DNA of 64,000 nt, from NCBI GenBank assembly GCA_963556145.1, contig OY744461.1, positions 7,388,891-7,452,890 of the forward strand. The letters are read 5' to 3'. A program made the position numbers and the translations under genes. The notes beneath the pieces are model-generated. The model searched no databases. It saw nothing but the letters and a program-made list of their open reading frames with translations, and had not been told where the DNA came from. Shown piece by piece: positions 12,361 to 23,999 of this stretch; position 1 is the first letter of the stretch; each line of letters begins with the position of its first letter. The stretch is from Hygrocybe punicea. Lineage: Eukaryota; Basidiomycota; Agaricomycetes; Agaricales; Hygrophoraceae.

Positions 12361-12475
12361 ACATCCGTCTATAAACAATTCTTGCAACCTCACGACATGG
12401 AGCTATATGTGGAAGACACGAGATTAGTGGAAAATGATAAGGAGACAAAGGATTGGTGGATGAAAATGAAGTGCT

Positions 12476-13025
12476 GACGGCAGCTTATTATGGTTTTTTC
12501 TCATTTGGAAGTAGTGTCCGCACATGAAAGAGATTCATTCTTTGGTGTGAGATCCAAGACATCGGCTTATTTTTAGGAGGCTGAAAATGGACTTAAACAT
12601 GCTAACGACGATGTTTACGTTGATTTACGATATCCAACCCCGATTCCCATCTTTTTCAAGAGCAAACAACCTTGCAAGCAAGGTAACTACGCAACAGAGT
12701 TTTCGGTTTGAAATCAACTCTGGAGTGATATACTGCACACTGGGAGTGAGTCAGGCTTCCGAAGTTGCTTTTGCCAAGCATTTCCGAAGCAATCCGCCAA
12801 GACCTTCGTAGAAGGGGCAGAATTGGGAAGACGATCGTACACTTTACTTGCGGTGTTATGAATCTGTTGCTAGCCTTGTATATGATAACGTAAAATTACA
12901 CAAGTTCCAATGTTGGCCCCAAGAATCAAAGTGCATCAAAGATATCTTCTCATCGCAAGTCGTAAAAAAACCCAAGAAAATCCAAACACTACCAGAAACG
13001 AATTATGAGCAAAAACTCCTGAGAA
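12476..13025. other. intergenic, no supported feature
   Basis: Short open frames only, none with recognisable content. The interval lies between the helicase/MITE block and the 3' end of the APP1-type gene. Confidence 0.5.
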
Positions 13026-14273
13026 TCAACAGTTACCTCCTGTGACATCAATGTTGGATAAAGAGAGTATGTCCGCGTCATGGTAGATTCTGATCTTCGC
13101 AGCTGGAACCCCAACGAACGCAGACGCGAACCTGGCATCAGTGTTGTTCGCCCCATCAACGTTCCTGATCCAGATGCAAGATATGAATTTGCCTCCGAAC
13201 TGTCGAAATCTGATCCATCCACATTCCTGAAAAATATATATATATGACAATTCACTGAGATGAACGCACGCTGCTCCGTATGCCTCCGGGTCTTTTTGAG
13301 TCGAGTCTCCAATGGCAACAAATGTTTTCTGAGGATACCACTGCTGGATCCTACTAATCATTGCAAACTTGTACGTTAGAATCTCATCAGTTGACGTGAG
13401 CCTGATCAACTTGGAAACATCGATAAACGTTATGTTCTGCAGGAGGATAGGACCAGCCGGGTACGTGGCATCGATAAACGAGTGCAGAAAGGGGTAGAGT
13501 TGTGAAGGAGAGGCGCTGACGTAGATAAATTGAGGATCGGAGAGTGTGGCCTTGAGAGATTTGTACAGATCCGGCATTCCTGCAACAGCCCTGGGGTCAT
13601 CAAGAAATGTCGCTTCTAAGGCCTCCGCTACCTGGAGCACGTTGGTAACCTTGATCGTGTCATCGATATCTGCAATAAACATAATAATGTTTCTTCCCAC
13701 ATCAGCATGCTAGTTGGTCGATCTGAGATGAATAAACGAACCCGATATGACACCGAATCCATCAGGGCGGGAAGGGAAAATCGTAGCATTAAAATGCCTG
13801 CTATCCACGTTGACGGTCCCGATCAAAGGCCTGCTCGTATCGCATGTCCCGAGCGATATATCCTTCCTGACTTGCCCCAAATCGGGCAGCCCAGACGTCC
13901 GAGGGAGCGTGAATTTGCCCACACTACATCCGTTCACGGTGACATCCACCTCCTTCCCCGACAGCCCAATCACGCCAAACAGCTGAATGCGGTCGGTGAG
14001 TGTGGAGGATCTATCTCCGATGTCAATGCCGAAGCTTCTGAGGAATGTTTCAAACGCGGCTGTTACTGGAGCGAGGCTGATCTGCCGAAGAGAGACGAAA
14101 GCAGGGAATGATACCGTCCACGAGCCTGAATTGTCCTGGAAGGCGGGAGAATCGAAGAGGACGACAGAGTCTAAGAAGTCCAAATTGGAACGGTAGTCCA
14201 CAGCCATCGACTGGGCTGGGCATGGATGAGGGACAAAAAACCCAGTCATGCAAAGGAAAGTGTAGAGTAACAT
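13026..14273 (-). CDS. secreted phosphatidate phosphatase APP1-type protein
   Basis: Exons 14273-13742, 13669-13270 and 13209-13026 join with correct phases to about 371 aa. The APP1 catalytic (DUF2183) domain fills the C-terminal half: DIDDTIKVTNVL carries the HAD-type DxDxT nucleophile motif, followed by PILLQN, then GDSTQKDPEAYG and CIWIR. The first ~22 residues form a hydrophobic leader (MLLYTFLCMTGFF), so the product is probably secreted. Family members dephosphorylate phosphatidic acid to diacylglycerol; yeast App1 acts in endocytosis, whereas secreted fungal versions are uncharacterised. Exon 3 needs the acceptor in ATCAG/ATTTCG, which restores the family sequence AFRQFGG. Confidence 0.85.
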
Positions 14274-14776
14274 TGCAGTATGAGAATCTGACTCGGAACA
14301 TGACATTGATTTAGTAGATTTACACAAGACGAAGACGAAGGCTTACAATTGAAGGGGGAAAGAATGGGTTGCACAGCGACTTCAGACATTGGGTGATACG
14401 GCGTGCAGTGGTCTGCGACCGCCATGACATCGTACGGCAAAGCTACCATCTTAAAAGCAACGACTGATCCTCGAGCAAGAGGTGATACAGCAACTCAGCG
14501 TGCTGTTCCTTTCAGGGGTCGCGAAACGCAAAGGGGAAATCGACGGCGAGTGCTCATGATCATTGGCGCCCAACTTGAATTAGTAGAACTAGCCGAGTAT
14601 GGAAACTAGACATACTAACGCTGATTGTGCCGACTCAGAACTGCTCTGAACTGCTTCAAACTGTCCATGATATTTGACCACGATTTCATGGTCTTCACTT
14701 GTACAACATATAATGATAATTCAAGGCAAAGTACCAGCTAATTGAGGGGGTATCGCAAATATGACGGGACTTGACT
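14274..14776. other. intergenic, no supported feature
   Basis: Promoter side of the APP1-type gene and 3' side of the KNH-like gene. No repeat or RNA gene seen. Confidence 0.5.
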
Positions 14777-15823
14777 TCAATAATGATAGAAAATGCAAAA
14801 CATCAAGAGAATGACTGTGGTGGGGGTGAAATGGGTTGCCCTATGGCCCGCATTGGAGTTGCTCCTAGTTGATGAAGGTGACAGAGATGGGGTGGCGCTC
14901 GAGGTTGGCGATGATGTCGTCAATATCATTGTTGTGAAGCTGGAAGGTGACGATGATGATGACGACGACGATAACGGCGGAGACGACGAAGAAGCGGGTG
15001 AAGATGAAGGTGCGTGTGGGGGCTTGCCAACGGTGACAGTCCCTGAGATTGTATTGGGTGGCGCGGATGAGACGGTGGAGGGTATCGCAATACTTGCGGT
15101 GGCGGAGGGCAACGGCGAATCGAACGAACCTTGCATGTTGTCAATTCTGCAGTCATGTGAGGTTTGACTGTTTAGAAGAGAGAGCGAGACGCTCGTACGT
15201 GAATGTAGGAGAGTATTCTAGATATGGTCCATTGCTTTCGAGGGTGGTTGATGTGAAGCCGATATAACTGGTGGACAAAAATTTGTTACACACGTCAAGA
15301 AGGACAAGGTTTCACTAACTATGTGTCGGATGTTGGCCCAGCCATCGGATTGGGCTATGCACAATTATGTTAGACTTGTGACACTGGAATGATGCAGCGC
15401 ATAAATCTCACCGTGAATGTGAAACCATGGACTCTCGACACATCCACTGGTTCGATTCGCTGAACGAGTTGCTGTTCAGCAGAAAATATCAGAGCCCACA
15501 CGCAACCTGCGCCTACGACAGCGAGTATCACCTGGTTTCCGGTATACAAGCCAATTGTACACGGCCCGATAGAGCCCAGGAGTGGAGATTTCCCGTCCTC
15601 CAACCAAGTAACGGTGCAGGCTTGGCCGCCATGACAAGTTTCTGAATGTCGAGGTTGTGTGACCTACGTACGAGGGGTAATCCATGTCAGTCTTCCCTAC
15701 AAACACAGCATAGATACCGACGTAGAGTGCGCCTTGTACGGAGGGAAAAATAGCCAAAGCCAGGAGCAGGAAGGCAAAACGCCACAGAATCATGAGTGGA
15801 AGAGAACACATGAACATGAACAT
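14777..15823 (-). CDS. secreted Kre9/KNH-like Ser/Thr-rich protein 1
   Basis: Six exons (15823-15722, 15663-15532, 15471-15412, 15354-15320, 15267-15199, 15146-14777) give about 255 aa. A hydrophobic signal peptide ends ...PSVQGALY, followed by ETCHGGQACTVTWLEDG and QLVQRIEPVDVS. This is the immunoglobulin-like KNH (Kre9 N-terminal) domain pattern common in basidiomycete cell-surface proteins. A long Ser/Pro-rich tail follows, and a hydrophobic C-terminus (VILLMFCIFYHY) suggests GPI or membrane anchoring. A start at 15793 is equally possible. Members act at the cell wall, linked in yeast to beta-1,6-glucan assembly. Confidence 0.75.
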
Positions 15824-16144
15824 GTCGGGTACGCCTGCGGAAGTGAAAGAGGTAAACGGGTGAGAAAAACGAGCGTGCCGTGATGAAGGAGTGTTTATCA
15901 TTCGCATCAAGTGGAGAACATGTGGAAGCTGGTCGTCGTCGTGGTCGTGGTCGTGAGGGTTCCCGTTGAATTTGGTTTGTGTTCGCCCACGGATTTATTT
16001 CCGGGTAAGTTTCGTAATATCTTCCCACGATATAAAACGTGATTGTCGTATGCCCGCGAGTCCGCGACCGTCGTACGGACTAACCTCATCATCATGCAGC
16101 AACCAAGATATTGACCGACTGCTCAAAGCTTAAGTGGATTTCGA

Positions 16145-17615
16145 ATGCCTCCGAACCCAGCCTCCCGGTTGCTCTCGCTCTCGAATCATCTTGTCCGGCC
16201 ACATTCTACCCCGAAACTTGCCAACAGAAAATTGGCCTCAAGTCCCCCAAGTCTCCATCCTCCAAATATCATCATTAATCCCGGCAAGGACTTTAACTTT
16301 CCCGTATCCCCTATTCCAAACAATCCACTGGGCCAGGGGAAGTACATCAAAACTGCTGCCGCCCTGATAATCGGGTACGTCCATTGCAAGTCATGCCACC
16401 CGAATATTCATTGCTCATGGTTGAACGGGCATCGGGAACCTGCACGGTCGCTTCCGAATTCAAAAAATGCACCAGTGATGAGATTCTGAACGGAAAAACG
16501 CTGGATCGCAACTCGAATTACTTTGCGCGTTATTGCTTCGAGCAAGGAATCGAGTTGTGCGTTTTGATTTCTCGGATCTCAGGCCTCCTGGGTTAACGGC
16601 ATCAGTGACCAGAAAGCGTATTGAGGTTATTGCAGACGATGAGGCGGAGATGTACGTACCCCGTCAACGTCCCCCTCCGGCTTTCTAGCTGAGTGGCGCG
16701 GAAAAACATGTGATAGCATCGAGGCAAGCCGACGTATGGTGCGAAATTACGACTTCGTCATCACGTCTGGAGGCATAGGCCCAACGCACGATGGTAATGT
16801 CGTTCGAGCACTTTCTTACCGCTTACCGCTCAACGCGACCGACAACCTACCAGACATCACCTACGGCGCCCTCGCAAAATCATTCAACCAGACTCTGGTG
16901 CACCACTCGGAAACGCTCAAGCGAATGCAAGAAATGTACAAGCACCGGCCGTGGGTGGCCACGCAGAACGAGAAACAACTCGCTGCAATCCAGCGCATGG
17001 CGCTCTTCCCTGACAGAGCAGAGGTATTATTCATCGCCAAGGACGTCTGGGTGGTGAGTGATTGGTCCCTCTTATGTCGTGGATACCGTGTCCTAGTAAA
17101 GCTTCCCCCCCTGGAATGCAGCCTGTTGTCCGACTAGAAGGCAAATTATGTATCTTCCCGGGCATCCCGGCATTATTCCAGAAATTGCTCAATGGGCTCA
17201 CTCCATTCCTTCCGCTCCCCCCTCCTGCTGAACGCCCACTCCGCCTGCAAATATTCACCTCGTGCGTACCCCCTGCAATTCACCGTTAATACCAACAGAC
17301 TCGATCTGTTGCAGCCGCCCTGAATCTATCATTGCCCCCTACCTAACCGCTCTCCAAGCGCGGCTGAAAGACGAAGGTATCCGCGTCGGCTCATATCCTG
17401 TCCTTCAAGAAGGTGTGTATGTGTCGTTAATTGGGTCAGATCAGAAGCGAGTGCAGGAGATTGGAACAGAAGTGGAAAAGGAGATTATGGGAAATATGGT
17501 GACTGAAGAGGAGGTGGTGAAGAAGAAGGAGGGCACAGGTGCCATGAAGAGGAAGGAGGTGGAAAAGGAGAAGGAGAAGGAAAAGGAAGTTTTGAAGAAT
17601 ACTGGCAAGTTATGA
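16145..17615 (+). CDS. molybdopterin-binding (MoCF/CinA-type) domain protein
   Basis: Seven exons (16145-16374, 16476-16556, 16613-16651, 16717-16793, 16854-17053, 17122-17261, 17315-17615) close in phase to about 355 aa. The domain opens with GDEILNGKTLDRN and contains the glycine motif TSGGIGPTHDD, both hallmarks of the MoCF_biosynth fold found in CinA and MoaB-like proteins. The N-terminus (Ser/Pro/Asn-rich, ~75 aa) may be a mitochondrial presequence. The C-terminus ends in a Lys/Glu-rich coil. The fungal homologues I recall resemble the domain attached to FAD synthetases, so a nucleotide or pterin substrate is possible; the reaction is not established. Confidence 0.8.
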
Positions 17616-17851
17616 CCCAACCAGGCAGCTTCCGGTGAAATCAATATCTTGTAATCGTTGTATAGCAAATCCCGCACTGAGATCATAAACTTTTACGCAA
17701 TGAAAACGAGCCATCGTCACCCGTGTTGCGCACCGTAAATCTCAGCAAGCAGCAAACAACAATGCACACTAGGTCGGATATGGCAATCCAAATCATAAAT
17801 CAAAATAGTAATAAAGGGATCAAGACAATAATAATGAACTGGAGACTACGA

Positions 17852-18846
17852 TCAGAGCACAAGACCGAAGATGGCGGCCACGCCGGTAAGCGCAGAGACG
17901 GTGAAGGTAGAGACAGAAAGGCTGCCGGCACCGCTAGTCTTCGTGGGCTTGGCAGAAGAGACGGTTGCAGTGCCAGAGGCTGACGTCGCCGCGCGCGAAG
18001 ATCCGGTTGTGGTCGCTGCTGCCGTGCTGCTGGGTTTGGCCGAGGCAGAGGAGCTTGGGCCGATGGGAGCAGTCGATTGGCCGTCAATCTGAGCCTGGAC
18101 CGTGGCGTTGAACGTACCGGTCATCCCAGCCATGCTGAGCGAAACCGCAGACAAATTAGATGGATAGGGATGAGATGGGAAGCAGATGAGATGAAACGTA
18201 CGTGAACTTGGAAGAGAAGGCAAGAGCCGGGTATTGGGGTTGAGCGGGGTCAGCGAGGCCGAGGGACTGGACGCGGATGAAGCTTGGAGGTAAATGATCA
18301 GTGTCAATCGAGGTATGACCAAAGGTTGGCACACTTACTACTCATTCGAGTTGGGGCCAATAGTGGAATCAGGAGTAAACTGGACGGAGGCAGTAGTTGC
18401 CACGTTAACGCTAGGCACGATATTTTGCAATGATGTCTGCGTAAAGATCCTTCGAGTCAGTTCATGTTGCAAGACAGGTGGGCAGTGCAACCCATGCATC
18501 AAACTGGCCAACTTGTCATTGGCTATCATGAGGGCTAATGCTCCGCGAGCCGGCTCGCTTTTCATGTAGCGGATGTGCTCACCTGCTGTTGTGCATTACC
18601 GACATAGATGGCAATACTCGCTGGGCCAAACGACTGAAGGGTAGGAGGTTTCCCGTCGTCCATCCAGGTAATAGCAGCTTGCTGACCACCAGTAAACGTA
18701 GTGGAAGCCGTAGGAGACGTGATCTACCGCAAAAAAAAAAAGCTGATGAAAAAAAAAAAGCTGAGATGTTGATGGGGACGACATACAAATACGGTGCCCA
18801 GGGCGGAGGCGGTGAGGGCAAGAACGACGCAAGCTGAAGAGAGCAT
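17852..18846 (-). CDS. secreted Kre9/KNH-like GPI-anchored protein 2
   Basis: Exons 18846-18787, 18723-18583, 18436-18339, 18282-18202 and 18134-17852 give about 220 aa. The signal peptide MLSSACVVLALTASALG is followed by TSPTASTTFTGGQQAAITW and FGPASIAIYVGNAQQQ, the KNH/Kre9-type surface domain. A Ser/Thr/Ala-rich linker ends in a hydrophobic stretch (ALTGVAAIFGLVL) typical of a GPI signal. It is a paralogue type of the gene at 14777-15823. Intron 1 is unusual in holding two identical T11 tracts separated by CATCAGC. Confidence 0.8.
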
Positions 18847-19492
18847 TGTGAACGTAGGGGTCAAGGGAAAGGAGTGTGTATTAGAGAATGTAAGGGTGCG
18901 CTGGTGAGCGAATGAACGTTTGGTGATGGTCCAAAGTAAGTATAAAAAAAAGGGTTCGGACTTTGAATTTATTCACGGGCGCCGAGGAACGGCAACCAGA
19001 AGCCGAGCGTCCGCCGCTGACCGGCGGCCTCGGCTGTCCACTCCAGTCTCTACGACGAGTCCAATCGTTCAGTTGTGGGCAGTGACCGCCAGTGAGCTGT
19101 TGTGAACAACCTCCTAGTCCGCAATTGACGTGTTCTGACAGATCCCAGCGAAATGAAAACCGGAGCCTATGTTGTTGAAATATTCATTCAATGTACCTGC
19201 CACCTAACCTTCCCACACTACAAGTCAAATGATACTATGGTGCGAATCATCTAGTCACCACCAAAATGTGACAAAGATTTGGGAGCTTTCATAAGTAGAT
19301 ATTTTTCTTAGTTGTCTTGCCAAAATGCTCCATTTGATGTAAGGAATAAATTCCCAAGACAGAATTTTTATTGGATCAAAATTGAGGGAGTTCAATTTTT
19401 TTTTTGAGGCTGAAATTGGCGTTTACCATATATAGTGCATTATATAATATATAAGTATATTACATAATATACTAAACAGGAAATAAGTCCCT

Positions 19493-19906
19493 TTAGACAT
19501 CAAGAGCCACAGCTACTGTCTCCGGAACATGACGATGAGACTTGTATTTAGTTGAACTGAATGCCTTTGCCTTTATTTGAGCCTCACGAGTCTCCAGACC
19601 ACCCTTGTAAGCTTCCATCCATCTGTACATCCGATGCTCCCATTTCTGGATAGTTTCCAAAGGGACAGATTTGAGTGTGATGGGCATATTGTTCTTGAGA
19701 GTGTCAAAGGACATGTCACAGTTCTCCCAAAGGTAACGCTTCACAACATCTGCCTTATCGAATTCTGATACTGACTCCCACCCAGCAACCAGCTCCATGA
19801 AGTCATCGTCGTCTTCCTCATCAGTGAGATTGACATTAACTCCACCTTTGTACCCACATTCAGATTCTGAAGAACTGTTGACCTCGATGACTGGGGAGAG
19901 CCATGC
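19493..19906 (-). pseudogene. transposase C-terminal remnant
   Basis: The frame reads MELVAGWESVSEFDKADV... through YRWMEAYKGGLETREAQ to TKYKSHRHVPET. The W-x-D/E-AY-x-x-GL and YxSHRxxP patterns recall the C-termini of agaricomycete Tc1/pogo-type DDE transposases. The upstream part runs into the hAT-like insertion at 19907. Family assignment is from motif memory and from the TA duplication of the host element. Confidence 0.45.
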
Positions 19907-21254
19907 TAGTGTTGGGGAAGTTCGGTCTCAGACCGATCCAAACCCGGTTTAGACCGAACCGAAACCGCCGGTCTCGGTTTTGGTTTGGGAATTTCCAGCG
20001 GAGACCGAACCGTTCGATCTCCGGTTTGGGGATTTGGCTGCGGGCCGAAACGGTTTCAAACTCGGTTTGAACCGCAAACCGACAGTCCAAAGTCGGCTCC
20101 TTGGCTGACTTCGAAAGTCACCCAAAGTCACCAACGCCCACCAGCAACACCCCCGATGTACGCCAAACGAGGACGATGGAGCACCCGAGGTCGACAAAAC
20201 GGGTGGTGGGGTACTCCCTGCCGCCCGTGTATGTTTTTTATTTTTATTTATTTGAACTTTAACTAACGCATTAACACATTACAGGTTGACGCACCACCAC
20301 CACCACCACCACCACCACCACCACGACGGCCATGACCATGACAGCAGCGATCAACGCCGCACCGGACACGCCAACTCCTCCAACGCGCGCGCACGCAAAC
20401 GAACGTGAACGGAGTGGAATGGTAGTCATTGAGCAGCGGGGGATGGTGCATCCACCCCCGCTCCTTCGTGGTATGTATTTTTATTGACTTTTTCACTGAT
20501 TTTATTTGTATATCACAGAACGTGGCACCGTACCACCACCACCACCACACAACACCACCACTACCACCATCACCACCACGCAACACCAACACCACCGAGG
20601 AACGCCAAAACGCAGGGTCAACCCGGCCGTCGTCGCGTGTACAACGCGTATGACGCGCCTGGACACCCACGCGAAGAGGCTCCTATGCCACCACCACCAC
20701 ACGTCTGCCGAAAACAACCAAAGCGGGTGCAACCCGGCCATTGTCGCGTGCACAATGCGTATGATGCGTAGGGCACCACCACCACCACCACCACCACCAC
20801 CATCACCACCACATGCCTACCCAAACCGGCCAACACGGCAATCGCGGGTCCAACCCGCCTTCGCGCGAACAACGCGTGTGACGCATCGGGTCACCACCAC
20901 CACCACCACAACAACACCCAAACGACAACAGCCGAGGCCGAACACACGCGTTCAACGCGTGTGTTTCGCTAGGACAGGGCTGGGCAGCCCACCAAACCCC
21001 CAATCCCACCTCGTAATGAGGCCGGCCACGTCGATTGACGTGTGCGGCACTCTTGCGAGGTCAGATGGGAGTGAGGGCCCCCAGCCCATATGGTTCGCGG
21101 TCTAGACCGTGTTTGGACCGAAACTGAACCAATGCAAACGGTTTGCATTGGTTCCGGTCTGGTTTGGGGATTTCGGGTGGAAAACCGGACCATTCGGTTT
21201 CCGGTTTGGGCAAAAAGGCCCCAAACTGGACCAAACTGCACTTCCCCAACACTA
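19907..21254. mobile_element. hAT-like non-autonomous element, copy 2
   Basis: The ends are TAGTGTTGGGGAAGTTCGGT and a matching inverse, flanked by AGCCATGC at 19899-19906 and 21255-21262. It is a diverged copy, in inverse orientation, of 10288-11569: both share the GGTTTGG/CCAAACC subterminal arrays, (CCA)n tracts, the blocks around ACGCGT and the internal palindrome (here 21009-21060). No transposase frame is present. Confidence 0.88.
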
Positions 21255-21999
21255 AGCCATGCACACAGGGTTGCAGATAATCTTGTGCTCGTGCTGTCCA
21301 TGCTCATTCAGCTGCTACCCTAAGATATTTCTTTGGTGGGATAGTCATGGTAGAGGGTTAAAATGTTTGCCGTGTTCAGACAAAGTTCCCATTTATTGTC
21401 TATTAACTATGATAAAAATCATTTATACAATCTCGCTGGTGATGAAAAGCACCCAGCCACCATCATTCAGAGTTGGCCATGCGAGATCTGATGGACCCCA
21501 ATTTGGCGTCTGTCACATTTTGGTGGTGACTAGATGATTCGCACCATAGGCGACGGCTGTTGCCGTCTAGTATGGTTTGACTTGATTGCCTTATTTCTCT
21601 ACTCCAGCAATATCCCCAGCAATACCGGGAACATCATTACTACTAAGTTGTATATCGTAGATTAGATAATGATATCTGTCCAAAACGGGGATCAGGTTCG
21701 GGATCTTTCCGCCGCTGTCAGGGACCCTCGAGCTCACTGTCAGCAACAGCGAGCTCGACTTACTCACTCTCCCCCGTCTTTTCAAGCTGATTTTTTTGTA
21801 TAATATATTTATTCTTGTACTTACTATAGATAGACTAATATACATGATAATACAGCAAATAAAACAGAAATAAAAGAAACAAAAAATAAGGATACATGGG
21901 GTGCTACCATTGAACCGGTGGGTACTCACCTTCGCGGGGGCGCCGGATGGGATCTGAAATTGGTGGCAAAGGGCATTAGAGGGCTGGGACGGATGATGG

Positions 22000-23300
22000 G
22001 GGGTGGGGAAGGTTGTATGTAGTGGGGGGTGGCAATGCATGGCAGGGAAAGGGCCTGGAAGTGAGGCGGATGAGTGAGATGGAAAGGGGATGAATGGGGG
22101 AGGGCTCCCGGCCACGAAAAAGCGGCAGGAAGGGGTAAGTACATGGGGAAAAAGCAGGAGGGGGATGGGTACTCACCTGTACCATTAGAAGCCCCCCGCG
22201 GCCCTCCCAATATCCCACCTTCAATGAAGCAAGTGGGGATGTCATCTCAGACAGCCCCATCATCCATTCCATGGGTTTTGCCGTCCCAATCGGTCCCGTC
22301 ATCGAGTTGCGCGAGGGTGGCGACTAGGGCGGTTGCGACGGCAATATCTCAATGACACCACTGCCATTAACCACACCATCGCCGGTGGCAACCCTCCATA
22401 TTGCCTTTGTCGTGTTCGTTGCTGTGCACCAAGCCCACCGCCGCTGGTTTCGACATTCAAGACCATTGGTTGAAAAAGTGGGGTGCGCTCCTGCGTGGCT
22501 TTGAGGACGTCCAGGGTGGTGGTCTCTGTGCCAATCGTCACCATTGTCATCGTCCTCCTTGTTTCCATCGTCATTGAGGGGGTGGGTAGTGGGAGCGTGG
22601 CAGGAGGCGAGTTCGGAGGCGGGCATGTGGTAGTAAAAGGTAAGTGAACAGTCACATGCCTTTTAGGCTTTTACCACCACCATCCCCCATTCTGCTGCGC
22701 TCCCACTCCCCACTGCCTCAACAACAACAGAAACAAGGACGATGAGGACAACAGCGACGATTGGCACCAAGGCCACCCCCCTGTATGCCCTCAAAACCAA
22801 GTAGGAGCGCCCCCGCCGTTTTCAACCAACGGCCTCGAACTTCAAAACTAGCCGCGACGGATCAGGTGTGCAGCAACGAATGCGATGGAAGCAATGTGGT
22901 GGGTTGCCCATGGCAGTGGCGTTGTAAACAGCGTCGTTGTCGTCGAGGTATCATCGCTGGAACTGCCGCCATCACCACCCTCGCGCAACTCGATGATGGG
23001 ACCGATTGGGACGGCAAAACTCATGACGGGGCTGCTGGGGACATCAAAGATGATGTCCCCCATGATTTTATTAATGGTGGAATACAGGGAGGGCCATGGG
23101 GGGCCCAATGGCACAGGTGAGTACCCGCCCATTCCTGCTCTTTCCCCCATTTACTGACCCCTCCCTGCTCCTTGTTTGGGGCCGGGAACCCTCCCCCACC
23201 CCTCTCCTTACTCTGGTCACCACCCATCTCATTTACCAGCCGCTTCCCCACCACCCACTTCCACCACCCCAGGCTGGCCATCCTCCCCCACTCCCCGCGT
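22000..23300. repeat. internal inverted repeat of the large element
   Basis: The sequence 22160-22325 is largely the reverse complement of 22970-23125, and the homology fades outward over 22000-22160 and 23125-23280. The ~650-bp core between the arms shows no gene. Short frames ending in GGTGAGTAC-like words appear on both strands but do not form a plausible protein. Confidence 0.6.
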
Positions 23301-23306
23301 CCTTCC

Positions 23307-23461
23307 CGCCGGAGTGGTACCTCGGTACCACTCCGGGGGCTCACGCAGGACTCAAGAGGTAGGACTGGGATGGATAGGATGATGGACTGACTACTACATC
23401 AGGAAGGCTACTAACTAGGTCAACCGTGGGAACCTGGTCACATGACTGGCAGGTCCCACTA
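23307..23461 (+). repeat. direct repeat copy 1 (~155 bp) with terminal palindrome
   Basis: It begins with the palindrome GGAGTGGTACC-TC-GGTACCACTCC and ends CCCACTACTCC. A near-identical copy lies at 25278-25432. The two could be short LTRs of a miniature retroelement or ends of a segmental duplication. Confidence 0.7.
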
Positions 23462-23999
23462 CTCCAAGTGCCCCTTTTCCTCATGGCAACGCCCTCGTCA
23501 CCAACTGCTACAGAAAAGAACACAAAACAAACAGAAACTGACCAAAAAACTCTAAAGCCACAACTCCCAGTCCCTCAGAATGCCTTGACTCAAGGCCAGG
23601 GCCTTATATTGTGAAGTGGGAAGTCGTCCTCGCGCAGGGGGCGGTAGATGACCAGACTCTACAAGACTCTCCTCAAACTCAATACTCTTCGAATGCCTCC
23701 CTCGCAAGGGTTCGGGCTCACAACGCAAGGCCAAAGATCCCTCGAATTGTCCTAGCAAGTACTTAGTGCAGTGTGAAGGTTTAGGTGGTCCAAAATATAA
23801 CTGTATTGGCAGAGATCGGGTAAACGGGTGCGTGAACATAGTGTAGTGACGGCTTGTAGGTAGACCTTAATTGACATCCAGTGTGGGGGGAACGGGGGAC
23901 AAGGCTATAATAAAAGCTATAATACTGACGGGGCATAGGGTTGTACTTAACGAGGCATAGTATCCTGATGTGAAGGGGGTTGGCGTATCACGCGAAGGG

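Larger units (their letters stand above)
8640..12475 (+). pseudogene. PIF1/Helitron-type helicase C-terminal remnant, split by three insertions
   Basis: Four pieces belong together: about 8690-8822, 10117-10287, 11570-11699 and 12361-12475. Skipping the insertions gives a continuous frame with the order ENGARSEIIDIK, YVLVRLDRT, GLHSGIIPIEP, AITGSYAFTDYRAQGQTIPY, LSLFNLYVALSRSS. This is the C-terminal third of PIF1-like helicases, including the QGQT and VALSR motifs of motif VI. The final piece needs one frame change near 12369. The upstream part is disrupted. It could come from a Helitron RepHel protein or a stand-alone PIF1 gene; its setting favours a mobile element. Confidence 0.75.
19238..21546. 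mobile_element. TA-target element (Tc1/mariner/pogo-like), invaded by hAT-like copy
   Basis: The 35-bp inverted ends begin TGGTGCGAATCATCTAGTCA and are flanked by TA on both sides (19236-19237, 21547-21548). Removing the element rejoins the left arm of the surrounding element exactly as it reads in the intact right arm. The minus-strand frame 19906-19493 looks like a transposase C-terminus. Without the hAT-like insertion it would be about 0.95 kb, too short for a full transposase, so it is a deletion derivative. Confidence 0.8.

Noticed and set aside
14793..15167. 124-aa plus-strand Asp/Glu/Val-rich ORF
   Set aside because: Antisense shadow of the Ser-rich tail of the KNH-like gene.
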